Positions 15,497 to 24,711 of a stretch of DNA of 48,528 nt are shown here, in pieces. Under the pieces are notes generated by a model. The model worked only from the letters and a program-made list of their open reading frames with translations, did not search any database and had not been told where the DNA came from. Position numbers and translations under genes: made by a program. Each line of letters starts with the position of its first letter. Position 1 is the stretch's first letter. Origin of the DNA: a bacterium HR24 (GTDB taxonomy: Bacteria; Chloroflexota; Dehalococcoidia; SM23-28-2; HRBIN24); assembly GCA_002898715.1 (NCBI GenBank), contig BEIA01000003.1:1-48528 (forward strand). Direction: 5' to 3'.

Positions 15497-16675
15497 CTAG
15501 AGACGGTGCAGGAACCGCGCCATGCGCTCCAAGGCCTCTTCCAGGTGGTGCCTGGGCGCGGCGTAGCAGATGCGGACGTGGCCGCGGCCTCGCTCGCCGA
15601 AGGCGGAGCCGGGGATGACGGCCACCTTCTCCTCCTGCAGCAGGCGGTGGGCGAACTCCACGTCGTCCAGGCCCGTAGCGCGGACGCTGGGGAAGGCGTA
15701 GAAGGCACCCCGGGGTGGCGGACAGGGCAGGCCCATGCTGGCCAGGGCGTCCATCACCAGATGACGGCGGCGGTCGAAGTCCTCCACCATGCGCCGGCTG
15801 TCCTCCTCCCCCTCGGTGAGGGCGGCCAGGGCGGCGTACTGGCTGGGCGTCGGCGCCGACATGATGACGTACTGGTGGACCTTCATCATCGCTTCCAGGA
15901 TGGGCGCCGGCGCGCAGGCCCAGCCGACGCGCCAGCCCGTCAGGGCATAGGCCTTGGACAGGCCGCCCAGGAGCACCGTCCGCTCCTTCATGCCGGGCAG
16001 GGAGGCGAAGCAAGTGTGGGGAATGTCGTAGCTGAGGCGGTCGTAGATCTCGTCGGAGATGACCACCAAGTCGTGGCGCTCTACCACTCGGGCGATGGCC
16101 AGGAGGTCGTCGCGGGCCATCTGCGCTCCCGTGGGGTTAGAGGGGTAGCCGATGAGCAGGGCCTTCGACCGGGGCGTAATGCGTTCCTCCAGGTCTTCGG
16201 CCCGCAGGCGAAACTCGCTCTCCTCGTCGGTGGGCACGGGCACGAAGGTGCCCCCGGCCAGCACGCACACGGGCTGATAGGCCACGTAATAAGGGTCAGG
16301 GCAGAGGAGTTCGTCGCCAGGGTCCAGAAGGGCATGGGTCGCGAGGAGCAGGCCCTCGCTCACACCCACGGTGACGATGATCTCGTTGTCCGGGTCGTAA
16401 CAGACGCCGTACAGGCGCTCCAGGTGCCGGGCGATGGCCCGTCGGAGTTCGGGGAGGCCGTAGTTGGACGTGTAGTGGGTCTCGCCGCGAGCGACGGCCT
16501 GGAAGGCGGCGCGGCTGAAGGGCTCGGGCGTCACGAAGTCTGGCTCGCCGACTCCCAGGGAGATGACGCCGTCCAGGCTGGCGATGAGTTCGAAGAAGCG
16601 CCGGATGCCTGACGAGGGGATGGACTCTACCTTGCGCGAGATATAGCCGCGTACTGGCGTGGGGCTGTCACTCAA
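15497..16675 (-). CDS. Class I/II aminotransferase (aspartate aminotransferase family)
   Basis: A 392-residue fold-type I PLP aminotransferase. The PLP lysine is in LGGLSKAYALTGWRVGW near residue 238. YPSNPTGA holds the conserved asparagine, SDEIYDRLSYD the aspartate and tyrosine, and a late VRICYA the substrate-carboxylate arginine. The N-terminus (IRRFFELIASLDGVISLGVGEPDF) groups it with PatA/AspC-like enzymes. It starts at TTG with AGGAGG eight bases upstream, and the start overlaps the stop of the MOSC gene. It probably serves amino acid metabolism, and the exact donor is unknown. Confidence 0.9.
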   Translation of the reverse strand: MSDSPTPVRGYISRKVESIPSSGIRRFFELIASLDGVISLGVGEPDFVTPEPFSRAAFQAVARGETHYTSNYGLPELRRAIARHLERLYGVCYDPDNEIIVTVGVSEGLLLATHALLDPGDELLCPDPYYVAYQPVCVLAGGTFVPVPTDEESEFRLRAEDLEERITPRSKALLIGYPSNPTGAQMARDDLLAIARVVERHDLVVISDEIYDRLSYDIPHTCFASLPGMKERTVLLGGLSKAYALTGWRVGWACAPAPILEAMMKVHQYVIMSAPTPSQYAALAALTEGEEDSRRMVEDFDRRRHLVMDALASMGLPCPPPRGAFYAFPSVRATGLDDVEFAHRLLQEEKVAVIPGSAFGERGRGHVRICYAAPRHHLEEALERMARFLHRL

Positions 16676-17391
16676 CTCCGCGTCCTCCTGAGCGAGCGCA
16701 GGCTCCAGCGGTCTTGCCCCTCATAGTAGCAAAGCATGACGTGAAGGTCATCCTCCAGTAGAACAACGTACAGGCGGCGCCCCGGTTGCTTGCCCTGGCT
16801 CAGGATTCCTCTGACGTCCCACCACCTGTCCCGCCACTGGACGCGCAAGGGCCGCTCGGGGTAGAACGAGCCGCCGTACGCCTCCACCTGCACTTCCTCG
16901 CTGCCGCGGACCACCGTCACCACTTCGCCCGGCCGCAGGGTGCCGGTCGCGCGGACCACCCCCACGATGCCCCGCCGGCCGTAGACCAACCTGGGCACCA
17001 GCGGGTGGTAGACCATGAGGTTGTTGCAGGGGACGTTCTGGTCGGTGACCTCGAACTCCACCCCGCCTGCGAAGCGCAGCAGGTCGCCTGGCTCCAGGTC
17101 GCTCAAGTCGCCGAGGCCCTCCACCAGCACGTTCTCGGAGAAGCCCCCGGGTGGCACCCGCACGCCCAGTTGCGCCTCTAACTCGTCGTAGACTTCGCGG
17201 GCGCAGACGGACACCTGGCGCAGGTTGGGAACGGTCTGCCCCGTGCGGCGGCTGGTGCGAAAGGCGCCGTAGTGATAGTCGCCCTCGACGCCGTACGGGC
17301 CCACGGTCACCTGCTCTTGCGGGTACTTGGGCACGCCGCCGCGTGTGCTGAGGCAGACGGCGATGACGGTGCCCGACCGCTCTCTGTCCAT
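16672..17391 (-). CDS. MOSC-domain protein with C-terminal DUF6504-like domain
   Basis: A 239-residue protein. Residues 1-165 form a MOSC beta-barrel, as in molybdenum cofactor sulfurases and YiiM/YuaD proteins, with VTVGPYGVEGDYHYG, the loop GGFSENVLVEGL and the likely catalytic cysteine in NVPCNNL. The last 65 residues (RPLRVQWRDRWWDVRGI and YVVLLEDDLHVMLCYY) resemble the small DUF6504 domain found alone in other bacteria. MOSC proteins transfer sulfur to or from metal centres. It lies between gatA and an aminotransferase, overlapping the latter by four bases. The target is unknown. Confidence 0.8.
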   Translation of the reverse strand: MDRERSGTVIAVCLSTRGGVPKYPQEQVTVGPYGVEGDYHYGAFRTSRRTGQTVPNLRQVSVCAREVYDELEAQLGVRVPPGGFSENVLVEGLGDLSDLEPGDLLRFAGGVEFEVTDQNVPCNNLMVYHPLVPRLVYGRRGIVGVVRATGTLRPGEVVTVVRGSEEVQVEAYGGSFYPERPLRVQWRDRWWDVRGILSQGKQPGRRLYVVLLEDDLHVMLCYYEGQDRWSLRSLRRTRS

Positions 17392-17442
17392 ATCTCGCCT
17401 CTCGCTCGGCGAGGTCGGATTGGCTTTGGCCCGATTTTAGCA

Positions 17443-18909
17443 CTAGAGGGGCGGCCTGCGATGGCGCCAACCCGCTGCCTGCTCGTAAGCGTAGGCGACG
17501 CGCAGCACAGTGGCCTCGTCGAAGGGCCGACCGATGACCTGCAGCCCCACCGGCAGCCCCTGGCTGAAGCCGCAGGGCACGCTGATGGCCGGCAGTCCAG
17601 CGATGTTCACCGGGATAGTGAAGACATCGCTCAGGTACATCTGCAAGGGGTCCTCCAGCTTTTCGCCCAGGCGGAAGGCAGGCGTGGGCGAGACGGGGGT
17701 CAGCAGCACGTCGTAGCGCTGGAAGGCGGACTCGAACTCGCGACGGATGAGGGTGCGCACCTTCTGGGCCTTCAGATAGTAGGCGTCGTAGTAGCCAGCG
17801 GAGAGGGCGTAGGTGCCCAGCATAATGCGCCGCTTCACCTCGGCCCCGAAGCCGAACTGGCGCGTCCGCTCCATGTTCTCCCACATGGAGGCCCCTTCGG
17901 TGTACGAATACCCGTACTTGACGCCGTCATAGCGGGCCAGGTTGGCCGAGGCCTCGCTGGGAGCGATGATGTAATAGCAGGCCAGGGCGTAGGGGGTAGA
18001 GGGCAAGGACGCCTCCCAGTCCACCTCGGCGCCCATCTCGGCCAGCCGCTCGATGGCGTCCGTCACCGCCTGTCGCACTCCCTCCTCCACCCCTTCGCCC
18101 ATGTACTCCCGCGGCACGCCGATGCGCAGCCCCTTCACGTCGGGCACCAGCCCGGCAGCGTAATCGGGCACCTCTACCGGCGCCGATGTGGAGTCGTTGG
18201 GGTCGTGGCCGGCGATGGCCTGGAGCACAAGGGCGGCGTCGGTCACGTCCTTGGTCATGGGGCCGATCTGGTCCAGGGAGGAGGCGAAGGCCACCAGGCC
18301 GTAACGGGAGACGCGGCCATAGGTGGGCTTCAGCCCCACGATGCCGCAGAGGGCGGCCGGCTGCCGGATGCTGCCGCCCGTGTCGCTGCCCAGGGCATAG
18401 AGGCAGGCATCGGCCGCCACCGCCGCCGCAGAGCCGGAGGACGAGCCCCCCGGCACCCGTTCCCTGTCCCATGGGTTGCGAGTGGGCCCGAAATACGAGT
18501 TCTCTCCCGAGGAGCCCATGGCGAACTCGTCCATATTAGTCTTGCCCACCATCACCAGGCCGGCCCGCTTCAGGCGCACGATTACGGTGGCGTCGTAGGG
18601 TGGGACGAAGTTCTCCAGCATCCGCGACCCGCAGGTGGTGCGCACGCCGAGGGTGCAGATGACGTCTTTGATGGCGGCGGGGATGCCCGTCAGCGGGGTC
18701 ACGTCCTCGCCCCTCGCCAGCCGCTCGTCGGCCTGGCGGGCCTGCTCCAGGGCCAGTTCGGGCGTGAGAGTGACGAACGCGTTGAGTTGGCCCTCCACCC
18801 CCTGCAGTCGGTCCAGCACCGCCGCTGTCAGCTCCCGGGACGAGACCTCGCGACGGGCCAGCAGGTGCGCGGCCTCGTGGACGGTGAGCCGGAACAGGTC
18901 GTCTCCCAT
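17443..18909 (-). CDS. gatA: Glutamyl-tRNA(Gln)/aspartyl-tRNA(Asn) amidotransferase subunit A
   Basis: A 488-residue amidase-signature protein that releases ammonia from glutamine for GatB. The Ser-Ser-Lys triad is visible: lysine in [11 protein letters not shown], the cis-serine in [13 protein letters not shown] and the nucleophile in [30 protein letters not shown] is also typical of GatA. It starts four bases after gatC behind GAGGAG. The gatB gene is not in the window. Together GatCAB corrects misacylated Glu-tRNA(Gln) and/or Asp-tRNA(Asn), as expected for a bacterium lacking one of the direct synthetases. Confidence 0.96.
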   Translation of the reverse strand: MGDDLFRLTVHEAAHLLARREVSSRELTAAVLDRLQGVEGQLNAFVTLTPELALEQARQADERLARGEDVTPLTGIPAAIKDVICTLGVRTTCGSRMLENFVPPYDATVIVRLKRAGLVMVGKTNMDEFAMGSSGENSYFGPTRNPWDRERVPGGSSSGSAAAVAADACLYALGSDTGGSIRQPAALCGIVGLKPTYGRVSRYGLVAFASSLDQIGPMTKDVTDAALVLQAIAGHDPNDSTSAPVEVPDYAAGLVPDVKGLRIGVPREYMGEGVEEGVRQAVTDAIERLAEMGAEVDWEASLPSTPYALACYYIIAPSEASANLARYDGVKYGYSYTEGASMWENMERTRQFGFGAEVKRRIMLGTYALSAGYYDAYYLKAQKVRTLIRREFESAFQRYDVLLTPVSPTPAFRLGEKLEDPLQMYLSDVFTIPVNIAGLPAISVPCGFSQGLPVGLQVIGRPFDEATVLRVAYAYEQAAGWRHRRPPL

Positions 18910-18912
18910 CGG

Positions 18913-19203
18913 CTACTCCTCGAAGACGGCCCGAACCTTGAAGAAGTCGCCTTCCCGTTGGGGTGCGTTGGCCAGCACCTCCTGCGAGGGCAGCGAGGCG
19001 CCGGGCTCATCGTCCCGCATGACGTTCTGGAGGGGGAGGACGTGGGAAGTAGGGGGCACCTCACTGGTATCGAGTTCCTGCAGGACCTGGAAGTAGTCCA
19101 GGATCTGCGAGAGCTGCTCCTGAAAACGGTGGACGTCTTCTTCGCTCAGGCCAACGCGGGCCAGGCGTGCTATGTGCAGGACTTCGTCGCGGTCGATGGG
19201 CAT
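18913..19203 (-). CDS. gatC: Aspartyl/glutamyl-tRNA amidotransferase subunit C
   Basis: A 96-residue GatC that wraps around GatA and GatB and stabilises the complex. The start MPIDRDEVLHIARLARVGL and the hydrophobic PTSHVLPLQNVMRDDEP are diagnostic. The ATG at 19203 is used; the frame runs on to 19332 but enters promoter sequence there. It is directly followed by gatA. Confidence 0.95.
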   Translation of the reverse strand: MPIDRDEVLHIARLARVGLSEEDVHRFQEQLSQILDYFQVLQELDTSEVPPTSHVLPLQNVMRDDEPGASLPSQEVLANAPQREGDFFKVRAVFEE

Positions 19204-19242
19204 GTCGCGGGGGGCGCGCTGGCGGCCCGGCTCTGTCGAAAC

Positions 19243-19249
19243 TATTATA
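19243..19249. promoter_or_regulatory. Overlapping divergent -10 elements for gatC and the methyltransferase
   Basis: On the minus strand TATAAT (19244-19249) lies about 40 bases before gatC. On the plus strand TATTAT (19243-19248) lies 39 bases before the methyltransferase ATG. Both use the same seven bases, so the two polymerases could not bind at once. The -35 boxes are weak on both sides. Confidence 0.5.
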
Positions 19250-19287
19250 GCAAGCGAGTGCCTTGCGGCCAGTTCGTGGAGGGAGGG

Positions 19288-20022
19288 ATGCGGAAGCTGG
19301 AGACCACCGACCGCCGCGCCCTGCTGGGCCACCCGAGCCAGGTGTGGACTTCGGGCCTGGCGCGACGTCTCGCCCTCGTCCAGCGGTATATACCTCTGGA
19401 GGGGAGACGGCTGCTGGACGTGGGCTGTGGTGTGGGCATCTTCTTACGCCGTTTCCTGGAGCTGTCCCCTGCCGTGTGCGGCATCGACATCGACCCCAAG
19501 AGCCTGCGGGAGGCAGTCCAGGTCACGCCCACCGTGGCGCTGGCGGTGGCGGAGCACCTGCCCTTCCGTGATGCGGCGTTCGATGTAGTGTTCATGCACG
19601 AGGTGCTGGAGCACGTGCAGGATGACCGTGCGGCCTTGCAGGAGGCGTGTCGAGTCCTGGGGCCGGGCGGGCACCTGGTAGTGTTCTGTCCCAACCGCTT
19701 TTTCCCTTTCGAGACGCACGGCGTCTTTCTCGGGCGGCGGTACATCTTCGGCAACGCGCCTCTGGTCAACTACCTGCCTGACCCTCTGCGGCGGCGGCTC
19801 GTGCCCCACGCTCGCGCCTACACGGCGGCAGGGCTGCGCCGCCTGTGGCGGGGGTTGCCCGTGCGAGTGTTGGTGCACACGCAGGTCTTTCCCGGGTTCG
19901 ATAAGGCAGCCTGGCGCTGGGGGCCTGCCGGCCGGGCCCTCAGGGAGCTGCAGAGGCTGGAAGGGACTCCTCTCCGAATCCTGGGGCTGTCGCATTTCGT
20001 TATCTTATCGAGGGAGTCTTGA
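19288..20022 (+). CDS. Class I SAM-dependent methyltransferase
   Basis: A 244-residue protein of the Methyltransf_11 group. The SAM-binding motif I is LLDVGCGVGIFLRRF (near residue 42), followed by GIDIDPKSL, FDVVFMHEVLEHV and LGPGGHLVVF. The later aromatic insert (FETHGVFLGRRYIFG) resembles UbiE/glycosyl-cluster methyltransferases acting on quinones or surface lipids, but the substrate is unknown. The start is the ATG at 19288 behind GGAGGGAGG. Its stop overlaps the TTG start of the penicillin-binding protein, so the two are coupled. Confidence 0.88.
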   Translation: MRKLETTDRRALLGHPSQVWTSGLARRLALVQRYIPLEGRRLLDVGCGVGIFLRRFLELSPAVCGIDIDPKSLREAVQVTPTVALAVAEHLPFRDAAFDVVFMHEVLEHVQDDRAALQEACRVLGPGGHLVVFCPNRFFPFETHGVFLGRRYIFGNAPLVNYLPDPLRRRLVPHARAYTAAGLRRLWRGLPVRVLVHTQVFPGFDKAAWRWGPAGRALRELQRLEGTPLRILGLSHFVILSRES

Positions 20023-22454
20023 ACGGGGCCATCAGGACGAGGCGGTCGCGGCTGCGGAGGGCCGAGGCCCACCGGGAGGGTGCGGGGAGGGCCCGCCTGG
20101 GGGTGGCGGTGCTGGTGGCCCTGGCGTCCCTCGCCGTCCTCGCCCTGGGTGGCATCGGGGCTGCCTACGCCGTCTACCAGCACTTCGCCGACGAGTTCAT
20201 CCCCCCCAACGAGGTCATCGAGCAGACTTCCTGGCAGAGCTCCACCTTCTACGACCGCAACGGCAATTTTCTGTACCGGGCGGTGGACCCGGTAGGCGGG
20301 CTTTACGACCCGGTGCCGCTGTCGGAGATTTCGCCATACCTCATCGCTGCCACCATCGCCACCGAGGACGCCAGCTTCTACGAGAACCCGGGCGTCAACT
20401 TTCGCGGTCTGGCCCGCGCCTTCCTCGAGAACTTCACGCCCTTCGGTCCGGGGTTCCTGGAGGGGAGCGGCGGCAGCTCCATCACCCAGCAGCTAGTGCG
20501 CAACCTGTACGGCCGCATCGAGGAGGGCTGGTTCGAGCGCACCATAGAGCGAAAGGCGAAGGAGGTGGTGCTGGCGCTGGAGATGAGGCGCCAGTACTCC
20601 AGCGACCAGGTCCTGGAGTGGTACCTGAACCAGGTCTTTTACGGCAACAACTCATACGGGGTGGAGGCGGCAGCGCGGAACTATTTCGGCAAGTCGGCCA
20701 AGGACCTGACCCTGGGCGAGGCGGCCCTCCTGGCAGGCATTCCCAAGGCGCCGGCCCTGTACGACCCCACGCGTCCCGACCGGCCGGAGAACAAGGAGCG
20801 GGCCGAGCAGCGGCGGCAGGAGGTGCTGGACCTGTTGCTGCGCCACCTGGACACCGTGAACCGCATCCCGCCCCTGGCCGAACGGGGCACCGTCATCACC
20901 CCCCAGCAGATCGAGGCAGCGCGACAGGAGAAGATAGAGCCCCGCCAGGCGTCATTCCCCAAGCAGGCGGGGCACTTCGTGGACTTCGTAGAGGGCCAGG
21001 TCGTGCGCATGTGCGAGCGGGGCCTGTTCAAGGCCCCGGGCGGCGTGGACTGCGAGGAGGTGGTGACCAAAGGCGGCCTCAAGATCACTACCACCCTCGA
21101 CCTGGGGCTGCAGCACATCGGCGAGCAGACAGTCAATGACATACTGGCCCGCATCGGCAGCCGCTACAACGCCCACAACGGGGCCATCGTGGCCATCCGC
21201 CCCCAGTCGGGCGAGATCCTGGCCATGGTGGGCTCCCGCGATTACTTCGACACCAGCCCCCAGGTCCAGGGCAACGTGAACATGGCCGTGAGCTGCCGCT
21301 CCCACGGCTCGACGATGAAGGTGTTCACGTACATCACCGCCTTCGAGCGCGGTTGGGTGCCCTCGACCATCGTCGAGGACGAGCCGTACGAGTACCGCGG
21401 GCCGGGTGGCCAGGTTCAGCGGATACGCAACTGGAACGGCGACGTGTATCTCGGGCGGATCACCGTCCGCAAGGCGCTGTCCGAATCGGTGAACACGCCC
21501 GCCGTCCGCACCCTGGAGGCCATGGGGGAGGCCAATGTGGTGCGCACCGCCGCCCGCATGGGCCTCACCTTCACCAATCCGGTCGGGTCGGCCTCCTGCA
21601 ACGTACCGGTCACGGAGCGGTCTTGCGGCATCACCTGGACGCTGGGGACCTGCGAGGTGAAGCTGCTGGACATGACGTACGCCTACTCGAGCCTAGCGAC
21701 CAACGGCGCCATGGCCGGAATGCCCACGCTGGAAGACCTGCCCAGCGGGTACCGCAAGCTGGACCCGTCCGGGGTGCTCAAGATCGAGGACTCGCAAGGG
21801 CGGGTGCTGTACGAGTACAGGCCGCAGGTGGACCAGGTGGTGAGGCCTGCCTTCGCCTACATGATCACCGACATACTCTCCAAGGAGGCCATCAACTGGT
21901 CCAGGCTGACCATCGGCCGGCCGGCGGCCTCCAAGACGGGCACCGAGAACGACTTCCGCGACAACGTGGTGGTGGGCTATACACCCGAACTGGCCGTGGG
22001 CGTGTGGATGGGCAACAGCGATGGGACGCCCATGGCCCAGGGCGCTTTCAGCTCATCCGGCGCAGGGCCTATGTGGCAGCAATTCATGCGGGAGGCCCTG
22101 GCCCACCTGCAGTACCCGCCCACGCCCTTCCGCCCGCCCGACGACGTGGTGCTGGCCGAGTGCGACGGCAGGCAGGAGGTCTTCGCCCGGGGAGTGCCGG
22201 TGACGCGTCCGGGCGCCTGCAAGTCCCCCACGGGCGGCGCCGAGCCAGCCGTCACCCCCACGCCTACTCCGACGCCGAGCCCTACCCCTACGCCTACCCC
22301 TACGCCGTCGCCGACGCCGACGCTCACCCCAACGCAGCAGCCTGCCCGCACGCCTACGGCCACTGCCACGCCTACGCCGGACGAAGACGAGGGGACGGGG
22401 AACAATGACAACGGCAACGGACGCGGAGGCCGTGGCTCCAACGCCCGCAGGTGA
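20019..22454 (+). CDS. Class A penicillin-binding protein (PBP1-type) with Thr-Pro tail
   Basis: An 811-residue bifunctional peptidoglycan synthase. A basic cytoplasmic N-terminus precedes one membrane segment (about residues 28-52). The GT51 transglycosylase has its catalytic Glu116 in ATEDASFYENPG and the motif GGSSITQQLVRNLYG. The transpeptidase has nucleophile Ser431 in STMK, the SVN motif and the ASKTGT motif. The tail is a TPTP/SPTP-rich low-complexity stretch of about 45 residues, then a Gly/Asn/Arg-rich end. TTG at 20019 overlaps the methyltransferase stop. Presence of the protein shows a peptidoglycan wall. Confidence 0.95.
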   Translation: MNGAIRTRRSRLRRAEAHREGAGRARLGVAVLVALASLAVLALGGIGAAYAVYQHFADEFIPPNEVIEQTSWQSSTFYDRNGNFLYRAVDPVGGLYDPVPLSEISPYLIAATIATEDASFYENPGVNFRGLARAFLENFTPFGPGFLEGSGGSSITQQLVRNLYGRIEEGWFERTIERKAKEVVLALEMRRQYSSDQVLEWYLNQVFYGNNSYGVEAAARNYFGKSAKDLTLGEAALLAGIPKAPALYDPTRPDRPENKERAEQRRQEVLDLLLRHLDTVNRIPPLAERGTVITPQQIEAARQEKIEPRQASFPKQAGHFVDFVEGQVVRMCERGLFKAPGGVDCEEVVTKGGLKITTTLDLGLQHIGEQTVNDILARIGSRYNAHNGAIVAIRPQSGEILAMVGSRDYFDTSPQVQGNVNMAVSCRSHGSTMKVFTYITAFERGWVPSTIVEDEPYEYRGPGGQVQRIRNWNGDVYLGRITVRKALSESVNTPAVRTLEAMGEANVVRTAARMGLTFTNPVGSASCNVPVTERSCGITWTLGTCEVKLLDMTYAYSSLATNGAMAGMPTLEDLPSGYRKLDPSGVLKIEDSQGRVLYEYRPQVDQVVRPAFAYMITDILSKEAINWSRLTIGRPAASKTGTENDFRDNVVVGYTPELAVGVWMGNSDGTPMAQGAFSSSGAGPMWQQFMREALAHLQYPPTPFRPPDDVVLAECDGRQEVFARGVPVTRPGACKSPTGGAEPAVTPTPTPTPSPTPTPTPTPSPTPTLTPTQQPARTPTATATPTPDEDEGTGNNDNGNGRGGRGSNARR
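22252..22380 (+). repeat. Low-complexity CCTACG/CCCCTA repeat encoding a Thr-Pro tail
   Basis: Near-tandem six-base units (CCTACGCC, ACCCCTACG, CCGACG) encode alternating Thr-Pro and Ser-Pro in the PBP C-terminus. Such tails are common wall-spanning linkers in Chloroflexota and actinobacterial PBPs. The unit is prone to slippage. Confidence 0.75.
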
Positions 22455-22512
22455 CCTAAAGAAAGCCTCGCGCTAGTCTGAATGGAAAGGGGCGGAGCGC
22501 CCCCGCGCCGGC

Positions 22513-24711
22513 ATGGACGAGTCCAGGCCCCGTCGGTCATCCTTTGTGCGCGTGAAGCGGCCCCGGGACAGGGACGAGGCCGCGCCTGAACCCCCTCAGG
22601 TTACGGAAGCCAGGCCCGCGGCGCCGCCCGACGCCCATACGCGCGTGGTGATCCCCCGCCAGGAGAGGGGGAGGGCAACCGTCTCTCCCGATGCCGACAT
22701 CGAGGTACGGGAGGTGCGCTACGGGGCGACTTCGCGCACGCCCTACCTGCGCATCGTCCCCAAACAGCAGCGGCTGACCAAGGTCGCGCCCGGCTACCTG
22801 GAGGCCACGCCTCTGGGCAGCCGGCCCATCGATGCGGTGGGGCGGTACCTGGCCGACCTGCGTCGCCTTCTCATAGGCAGCCCCTTCGCCACTTCTCAGG
22901 CCATCCACGAGCGGCTCAGCAAGGTGAAGGCGCTGGCGGTGTTCTCGTCTGACGCTCTGTCCAGCTCGGCCTACGCCACCGAGGAGATACTGATCGTGCT
23001 GGCCCTGGCTGGTTCGGGGGCGCTCAAGTGGTCGCTGCCCATCGCCGCGGTCATCGTGGCCCTGCTGGCTATCGTGGCGCTTTCGTATCACCAGACCATC
23101 CGCGCCTATCCCAGCGGCGGCGGGGCATATATCGTTGCTCACGATAATCTGGGACAGCTGCCGGGACTGGTGGCGGCGGCGGCCCTGCTGGTGGACTACA
23201 CCCTGACGGTGGCGGTGAGCGTGGCGGCGGGGGTGGCCGCCATCACCTCGGCGGCGCCGGCGCTCTTCGACCTGAAGGTGCCCCTGGCGGTGGCGGTGGT
23301 GGCTGTCTTCACCTGGGGCAACCTGCGGGGCATCCGCGAGTCCGGCACCATCTTTTCGGCCCCCACCTATTTCTTCATCGCGTCCATGGGCCTGGTCATA
23401 CTGGTGGGGGTGGCGAAGGTGGTCCTGGGCTACGCCCCGGGCAGCCTGTTTCACGCTGCGCCGCCGCAGCACCCCATCGAGCCGGTAGAGGCCCTGAGCA
23501 TACTGCTCATCCTGCGTGCCTTTTCCTCGGGCAGCGCCGCCCTCACCGGTGTGGAAGCGATTTCCAACGGTGTGCCGGCCTTCAAGCCGCCCGAGAGCTA
23601 CAACGCCCGTGTCACCCTGACCTGGATGGCCTGCATCCTGGCCTTCCTGTTCCTGGGCATCACCTTCCTGGCCAGCCGCTACGGGCTGGTGCCGGAGGAG
23701 CGGGAGACCATCGTCTCCCAGCTGGGGCGGGAGGTGCTGGGCGAGAGCCCCCTCTACTACGTGTACCAGGCGGCCACGGCCATGGTCCTGTTCCTGGCGG
23801 CCAACACGGCCTTCGCGGACTTCCCGCGCCTGTCGGCCATCCTGGCAGGCGATGGCTACATGCCGCGGCAGTTCACCTTCAAAGGCGACCGGCTGGCCTT
23901 CACCAACGGCATCCTGGCGCTGGCTGTGGGTGCGTGCGTGCTTCTGGCCGTCTTCAACGCCAGCGTCACGCGTCTGATCCCGCTGTATGCCGTGGGCGTG
24001 TTCGTGTCCTTCACCCTGTCCCAGTCGGGGATGGTGCGTCGCTGGTGGCGGCTGCGGGAGCCGGGCTGGCGGACGAGTATGCTGTTCAACGGTGTGGGCG
24101 CCGCGGCCACGGCTGTGGTGGCCATGATCTTCCTCCTCACCAAGTTCACCCACGGCGCCTGGATCTCCACCCTGCTTATGGGCCTGCTGGTGGTGCTGTT
24201 CCTCCTTGTGCACCGTCACTACCGGCGCTTTCAGGAGCTGGTGCAGGTCAGCGAAGAGGACGTGGCGCGGCTCCCGCCTCCGGCCAGCATGCCACTGGCG
24301 CCCGGTGCCCACCGGCCGCTCATTGTCATCCCGGTGGACGACCTGAACCGCATCACCCTGAGCGCTGTGCAGGTGGCGCGGGAATGGGGCGGGCGCATTA
24401 CCGCCGTGCACGTGAGCGACGAGCGCGAGAAGGCCGAGGAGTTCCGGCAGCGCTGGGAGCGACTGCTGCCCGATGCCCCCTTGCTGGTGGTGGAATCTCC
24501 CTATCGGGCCTTCCTCGCCCCCATGCTCGCCTGCATCGATTACCTCTCCCGTTCCGCCGATGGGCACGTGCTGGTGCTCCTGCCCAGCCTGCGCACCCGC
24601 CACTGGTGGGAGCGGCTGCTGCACAACCAGACCGTCCTCGGCCTGAAGCGCTACCTGAAGGACAGGGACGGCGTGCGCGTCCTGGAGGTGCCCGTGGAGC
24701 TGGAGCGCTAG
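22513..24711 (+). CDS. APC-superfamily transporter, KimA-like (probable K+ importer)
   Basis: A 732-residue protein. About 140 polar residues precede the membrane part. The signature FSSDALSSSAYATEEILIVLA followed by AYPSGGGAYIVAHDNLG closely matches the KimA (YdaO) potassium/proton symporters. Twelve hydrophobic segments run from about residue 150 to 565. The last 160 residues are a soluble alpha/beta domain (IVIPVDDLNRITLSAVQVA) resembling UspA-like regulatory domains. The long N-terminal extension is not usual for KimA. There is no space for a c-di-AMP riboswitch in the 58-base gap upstream. Transport of potassium is inferred; an amino acid permease is the alternative. Confidence 0.8.
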   Translation: MDESRPRRSSFVRVKRPRDRDEAAPEPPQVTEARPAAPPDAHTRVVIPRQERGRATVSPDADIEVREVRYGATSRTPYLRIVPKQQRLTKVAPGYLEATPLGSRPIDAVGRYLADLRRLLIGSPFATSQAIHERLSKVKALAVFSSDALSSSAYATEEILIVLALAGSGALKWSLPIAAVIVALLAIVALSYHQTIRAYPSGGGAYIVAHDNLGQLPGLVAAAALLVDYTLTVAVSVAAGVAAITSAAPALFDLKVPLAVAVVAVFTWGNLRGIRESGTIFSAPTYFFIASMGLVILVGVAKVVLGYAPGSLFHAAPPQHPIEPVEALSILLILRAFSSGSAALTGVEAISNGVPAFKPPESYNARVTLTWMACILAFLFLGITFLASRYGLVPEERETIVSQLGREVLGESPLYYVYQAATAMVLFLAANTAFADFPRLSAILAGDGYMPRQFTFKGDRLAFTNGILALAVGACVLLAVFNASVTRLIPLYAVGVFVSFTLSQSGMVRRWWRLREPGWRTSMLFNGVGAAATAVVAMIFLLTKFTHGAWISTLLMGLLVVLFLLVHRHYRRFQELVQVSEEDVARLPPPASMPLAPGAHRPLIVIPVDDLNRITLSAVQVAREWGGRITAVHVSDEREKAEEFRQRWERLLPDAPLLVVESPYRAFLAPMLACIDYLSRSADGHVLVLLPSLRTRHWWERLLHNQTVLGLKRYLKDRDGVRVLEVPVELER

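Noticed and set aside
17272-19287. A long open plus-strand frame continuous with the methyltransferase
   Set aside because: It lies opposite gatA, gatC and the MOSC gene, which are clear genes. GC-rich third positions keep antisense frames open. The methyltransferase begins at 19288 with its own ribosome site.
22537-24624. A 695-codon minus-strand frame opposite the KimA-like transporter
   Set aside because: It is rich in His, Gln and Gly with no recognisable domain and is the shadow of a real membrane protein gene.
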